From: JACJXF01 sp964349045
Lineage (GTDB): Bacteria; Bacteroidota; Bacteroidia; Bacteroidales; GCA-2748055
Assembly: GCA_964349045.1 (NCBI GenBank)
Contig: CAYGFI010000192.1
Span: 1 to 8,302 of the forward strand
Reading direction: 5' to 3'
Length of the DNA stretch: 8,302 nucleotides
The position numbers and the translations under genes were made by a program. Below the pieces are notes generated by a model. The model ran no database searches, was not told the DNA's origin, and saw nothing but the letters and a program-made list of their open reading frames with translations. This document shows positions 6,317 to 8,302 of this stretch, one piece after another (the stretch's first letter is position 1; every line of letters starts with the position of its first letter).

Positions 6317-8002
6317 CTACCAGAAATAAATGTAAAATGACACAATTACACTTATAACAATCAACGAGTTAATCACATCCCAGTTATTCCAGCTGGCACG
6401 TGTAAGAGCACGTTGTTCAGGTGTGGCAGAACCAAAATACAGTCCCTGGATTTTTAAAGGATCCATTTTTTCGGTAAAGAAACTGACAATTACCATCAGT
6501 GAAATGATGATAAAGAACAGGGCTATTTCGTAATGGAGCCAGTTAGGCGCCACAATCAGATCGTAGAAAAATCCATCTCCGGTCTCAGTTCCGTAATAAA
6601 CTTTCATACCGAGACGTAACATCCCAAGGATAAATCCGACCACCAAACCCGCGTAACCAGCAGCCGGGGTTGTTCTTTTCGAAACAACACCGAGGAGGAA
6701 AACAGCTGCAATTCCGGGAGCCAGAAGGGATTGTACATCCTGAAGATAGGCATAGAGTACCTTTCCGAGGCCTCGCATAACAGGAATCCATAAGATTCCA
6801 AGAATTACGACCACAATAGTTGCAATTCTGCCAACATTTACATAATGCTTTTGAGTTTTTCCGGGTTTATATTTCTGATAAAAATCTACTGTAAACAGCA
6901 TAGAAGAAGAATTAAACAATGAAGCCAGGGAACTCATTAAAGCTGCAAGAATTCCACCAATTACTATCCCTGTAAAACCTTTGGGAAGGAGAACCTTGAC
7001 CAATGTTGAGAAGGCTGCATCATTGCTTGCCAGATTAAGCATCGGAAGATTTGTCTCAGGATCAATTTTCTTGGTAAGAGCATAAGCAATCATACCTGGA
7101 ATCAGGAAGATAAAAACAGGAGTGAGTTTCAGGTATGCACCAAAAATACTGCCTCGCCGGGCTTGTTTCTGGTCGCGCCCGGAAAGCACGCGTTGCACAA
7201 TAAACTGATCGGTACACCAATACCAGAAACCTATAATGGCAGATCCCAGCAAAACGCCTGTCCATGGGAAGTTCGGATCATGGGGTGAACGGATGAGATT
7301 GGTCATCGAATCACCAAATTCGTTGACAGGAGTAGCACGGCAGATTTCCATCATATCTGCCCATCCGCCAAGTTTAATAAGACCAATAATTAAAATTGCT
7401 ATTGAACCAAAAAGCAGAATGGGGGTTTGAAGTACTGATGTATAAAGTACCGCTTTCATCCCTCCAAAGGTGGTATACAATCCAGTGATTACAACCAGTC
7501 CGATTGCGCTCACCCAAAAAAAGTCAATTGAAACAGTTCCAATGCGTATATAATCTATATTAAATACATCTTTGAAAACCACTCCCCCGGCATAAACCGT
7601 TACAGCTACTTTTGTGAGTACGTAACTTATAAGAGAGATAATTGATAAAAATGATCTCGATTTAGCATTATATCTTCTTTCAAGAAATTCCGGCATGGTA
7701 AACACTCCGCTGCGTGCATAGAAAGGCACGAACAGCCAGCCGAGCATTAAAATAAGCCATCCATGCATTTCCCAATGGGCCATTGCCATTCCGCTGGAAG
7801 CCCCTGCACCTGCTAATCCTACCAGATGTTCAGAGCCTATATTTGAAGCAAAAATTGATGCGCCAATAGCAATCCAGGTGGCATCGCGTCCTGCAAGAAA
7901 ATAATCAGAAGTATCCTGATCTTTTTTACGAAGTACCCAGATGATTACCCCAATCAGCAAGAGGCAGAAAAGTCCCAGGACGATCCAGTCTAAAGTAGTC
8001 AT
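6317..8002 (-). CDS. Sodium/solute symporter (SSS/SGLT family), probable L-arabinose transporter
   Basis: This 561-residue inner-membrane protein has roughly 14 hydrophobic segments and belongs to the solute:sodium symporter family, which includes vSGLT. Family signatures are clear: SDYFLAGRDATWIAIGAS (32-49) and FASNIGSEHLVGLAG (51-65) in the first helices, GGMKAVLYTSVLQ (180-192), GFWYWCTDQFIVQRVLSGRD (258-277) in the sugar-site helix, and MSSLASLFNSSS (356-367), where vSGLT has its sodium-binding serines. YLQDVQSLLAPGI (419-431) matches the helix supplying a sugar-contacting Gln in vSGLT. Arabinose is inferred as the substrate from the operon, not from the protein itself. It is the first gene of the operon. 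The ATG at 8000-8002 follows an A-rich leader without a Shine-Dalgarno sequence, and the stop is 15 bp before araR. Confidence 0.93.
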   Translation of the reverse strand: MTTLDWIVLGLFCLLLIGVIIWVLRKKDQDTSDYFLAGRDATWIAIGASIFASNIGSEHLVGLAGAGASSGMAMAHWEMHGWLILMLGWLFVPFYARSGVFTMPEFLERRYNAKSRSFLSIISLISYVLTKVAVTVYAGGVVFKDVFNIDYIRIGTVSIDFFWVSAIGLVVITGLYTTFGGMKAVLYTSVLQTPILLFGSIAILIIGLIKLGGWADMMEICRATPVNEFGDSMTNLIRSPHDPNFPWTGVLLGSAIIGFWYWCTDQFIVQRVLSGRDQKQARRGSIFGAYLKLTPVFIFLIPGMIAYALTKKIDPETNLPMLNLASNDAAFSTLVKVLLPKGFTGIVIGGILAALMSSLASLFNSSSMLFTVDFYQKYKPGKTQKHYVNVGRIATIVVVILGILWIPVMRGLGKVLYAYLQDVQSLLAPGIAAVFLLGVVSKRTTPAAGYAGLVVGFILGMLRLGMKVYYGTETGDGFFYDLIVAPNWLHYEIALFFIIISLMVIVSFFTEKMDPLKIQGLYFGSATPEQRALTRASWNNWDVINSLIVISVIVSFYIYFW

Positions 8003-8035
8003 AGCTTTTTGTTTAAAGTGATAGCTTAGTATTAT

Positions 8036-8054
8036 AAGTGTAAATATAACACTT
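8036..8054. promoter_or_regulatory. Inverted repeat, candidate AraR operator
   Basis: aagtgtaaatataacactt is a perfect 6-bp inverted repeat around a 7-nt AT centre, about 34 bp before the transporter start. Its right arm continues as taacacttgttt (8047-8058), which recurs exactly at 8075-8086. A symmetrical site just downstream of a promoter suits a dimeric winged-helix repressor such as the AraR encoded in the operon. The assignment to AraR is inference. Confidence 0.6.
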
Positions 8055-8068
8055 GTTTAATAAAATAG

Positions 8069-8099
8069 TAAAACTAACACTTGTTTTATTAAAAGCAAA
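8069..8099 (-). promoter_or_regulatory. Candidate Bacteroidota-type promoter of the ara operon
   Basis: On the minus strand, TTTG (8096-8099) is followed after 19 nt by TAGTTTTA (8069-8076). This agrees with the Bacteroidota -33 TTTG / -7 TAnnTTTG pattern in all but the last base. Transcription would start near 8062-8066, giving a leader of about 60 nt that contains the operator-like inverted repeat. AT-rich sequence makes chance matches possible. Confidence 0.45.
8075..8086. promoter_or_regulatory. Second copy of the operator-like half site
   Basis: taacacttgttt here repeats 8047-8058 exactly, 28 bp apart, close to three helical turns. The matching left arm is not well conserved at this copy. 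It lies between the candidate -33 and -7 promoter elements, where bound repressor would block polymerase. Confidence 0.5.
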
Positions 8100-8194
8100 T
8101 GCTGTCAGTAATTTAAATTATTACAAATTTATTCGGGAATAAATAATCATCTGATTTTCAAATTATTGTAAAATAAAAAAAGATATATCATGAA
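8100..8194. other. AT-rich intergenic segment, no gene
   Basis: Nothing codes convincingly here. The only clear structure is a 12-bp palindrome, taatttaaatta, at 8109-8120, and runs of A and T. If the plus-strand frame at the right edge is real, this is the shared upstream region of two divergent transcripts and would hold its promoter, which I could not identify. Confidence 0.5.
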
Positions 8195-8302
8195 ATGTAT
8201 TGCAGGGAAATGATTTGTAATCCCCGATTTACTTATTACATTTGGCTGACTCTTCTATTTCCTTATGTATCATATTCCGCTGCTCCTCTGCGCGCGCGCA
8301 TC
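8195..8302 (+). CDS. Possible 5' end of a divergent exported protein (partial)
   Basis: A plus-strand frame is open from ATG at 8195, or an in-frame ATG at 8210, to the window end. From 8210 it reads MICNPR, then a hydrophobic stretch FTYYIWLTLLFPYV, then SYSAAPLRARI. This is the n-, h- and c-region order of a Sec signal peptide, with a plausible signal peptidase I site after Ser-Tyr-Ser. That would place the product in the periplasm, outer membrane or outside. Too little remains to name a family; arabinan-related proteins or hybrid two-component sensors often sit beside ara operons in Bacteroidota. No clear ribosome binding site is seen. A competing minus-strand frame covers the same bases, so confidence is limited. 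Confidence 0.4.
   Translation, partial: MYCREMICNPRFTYYIWLTLLFPYVSYSAAPLRARI

Noticed and set aside
8229..8302. Minus-strand frame entering from the right edge and ending in TAA at 8229-8231
   Set aside because: It gives about 23 polar residues that could be a gene end, but the plus-strand reading gives a structured signal peptide and fits an AT-rich divergent promoter region better. It cannot be excluded.

Overview
The window is dominated by a five-gene L-arabinose catabolic operon on the minus strand. In transcription order it reads: SSS-family sodium/sugar symporter, NUDIX-type regulator (AraR), L-arabinose isomerase (araA), L-ribulose-5-phosphate 4-epimerase (araD), ribulokinase (araB). 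A NUDIX/winged-helix AraR next to an SGLT-like transporter is typical of Bacteroidota, probably Bacteroidales or relatives. Other signs agree: most genes lack a Shine-Dalgarno sequence and have A-rich leaders, and the operon promoter resembles the Bacteroidota TTTG / TAnnTTTG type. The species cannot be read from the window.

Left edge (1-1434) is accessory DNA. It is AT-rich (sampled lines 25-32 % G+C, against 40-55 % in the operon) and looks degraded. One plus-strand reading frame runs from the window edge to 1191 but is broken by a single in-frame TAG at 652-654. Its 3' part carries a PD-(D/E)XK nuclease-like core. It meets a minus-strand scar of a vapBC toxin-antitoxin module: a VapC PIN domain missing its 3' half, preceded by what looks like only the last 16 codons of its antitoxin gene, joined by a TTGA stop/start overlap. 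The scar abuts the 3' end of araB.

The operon (1435-8002) encodes uptake of arabinose, then isomerisation to L-ribulose, phosphorylation to L-ribulose 5-phosphate and epimerisation to D-xylulose 5-phosphate for the pentose phosphate pathway. The three enzymes keep the key residues of their families. The regulator keeps a NUDIX fold but has lost the catalytic glutamates, as expected of a sugar-sensing repressor. Two spacers stand out: a 138-bp gap between araR and araA with two inverted repeats, and a 183-bp gap between araD and araB with about eight copies of a 9-bp tandem repeat plus two short hairpins.

Right edge (8003-8302) is an AT-rich regulatory region. It holds a 19-bp inverted repeat, a second partial copy 28 bp away and a candidate promoter, together a plausible AraR-controlled start for the operon. 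A plus-strand frame open from 8195 or 8210 to the window end has a signal-peptide-like N-terminus and may be a divergent exported protein. No wholly new system is evident. The most notable features are the amber-interrupted nuclease-like gene, the toxin-antitoxin scar and the repeat-filled araD-araB spacer.
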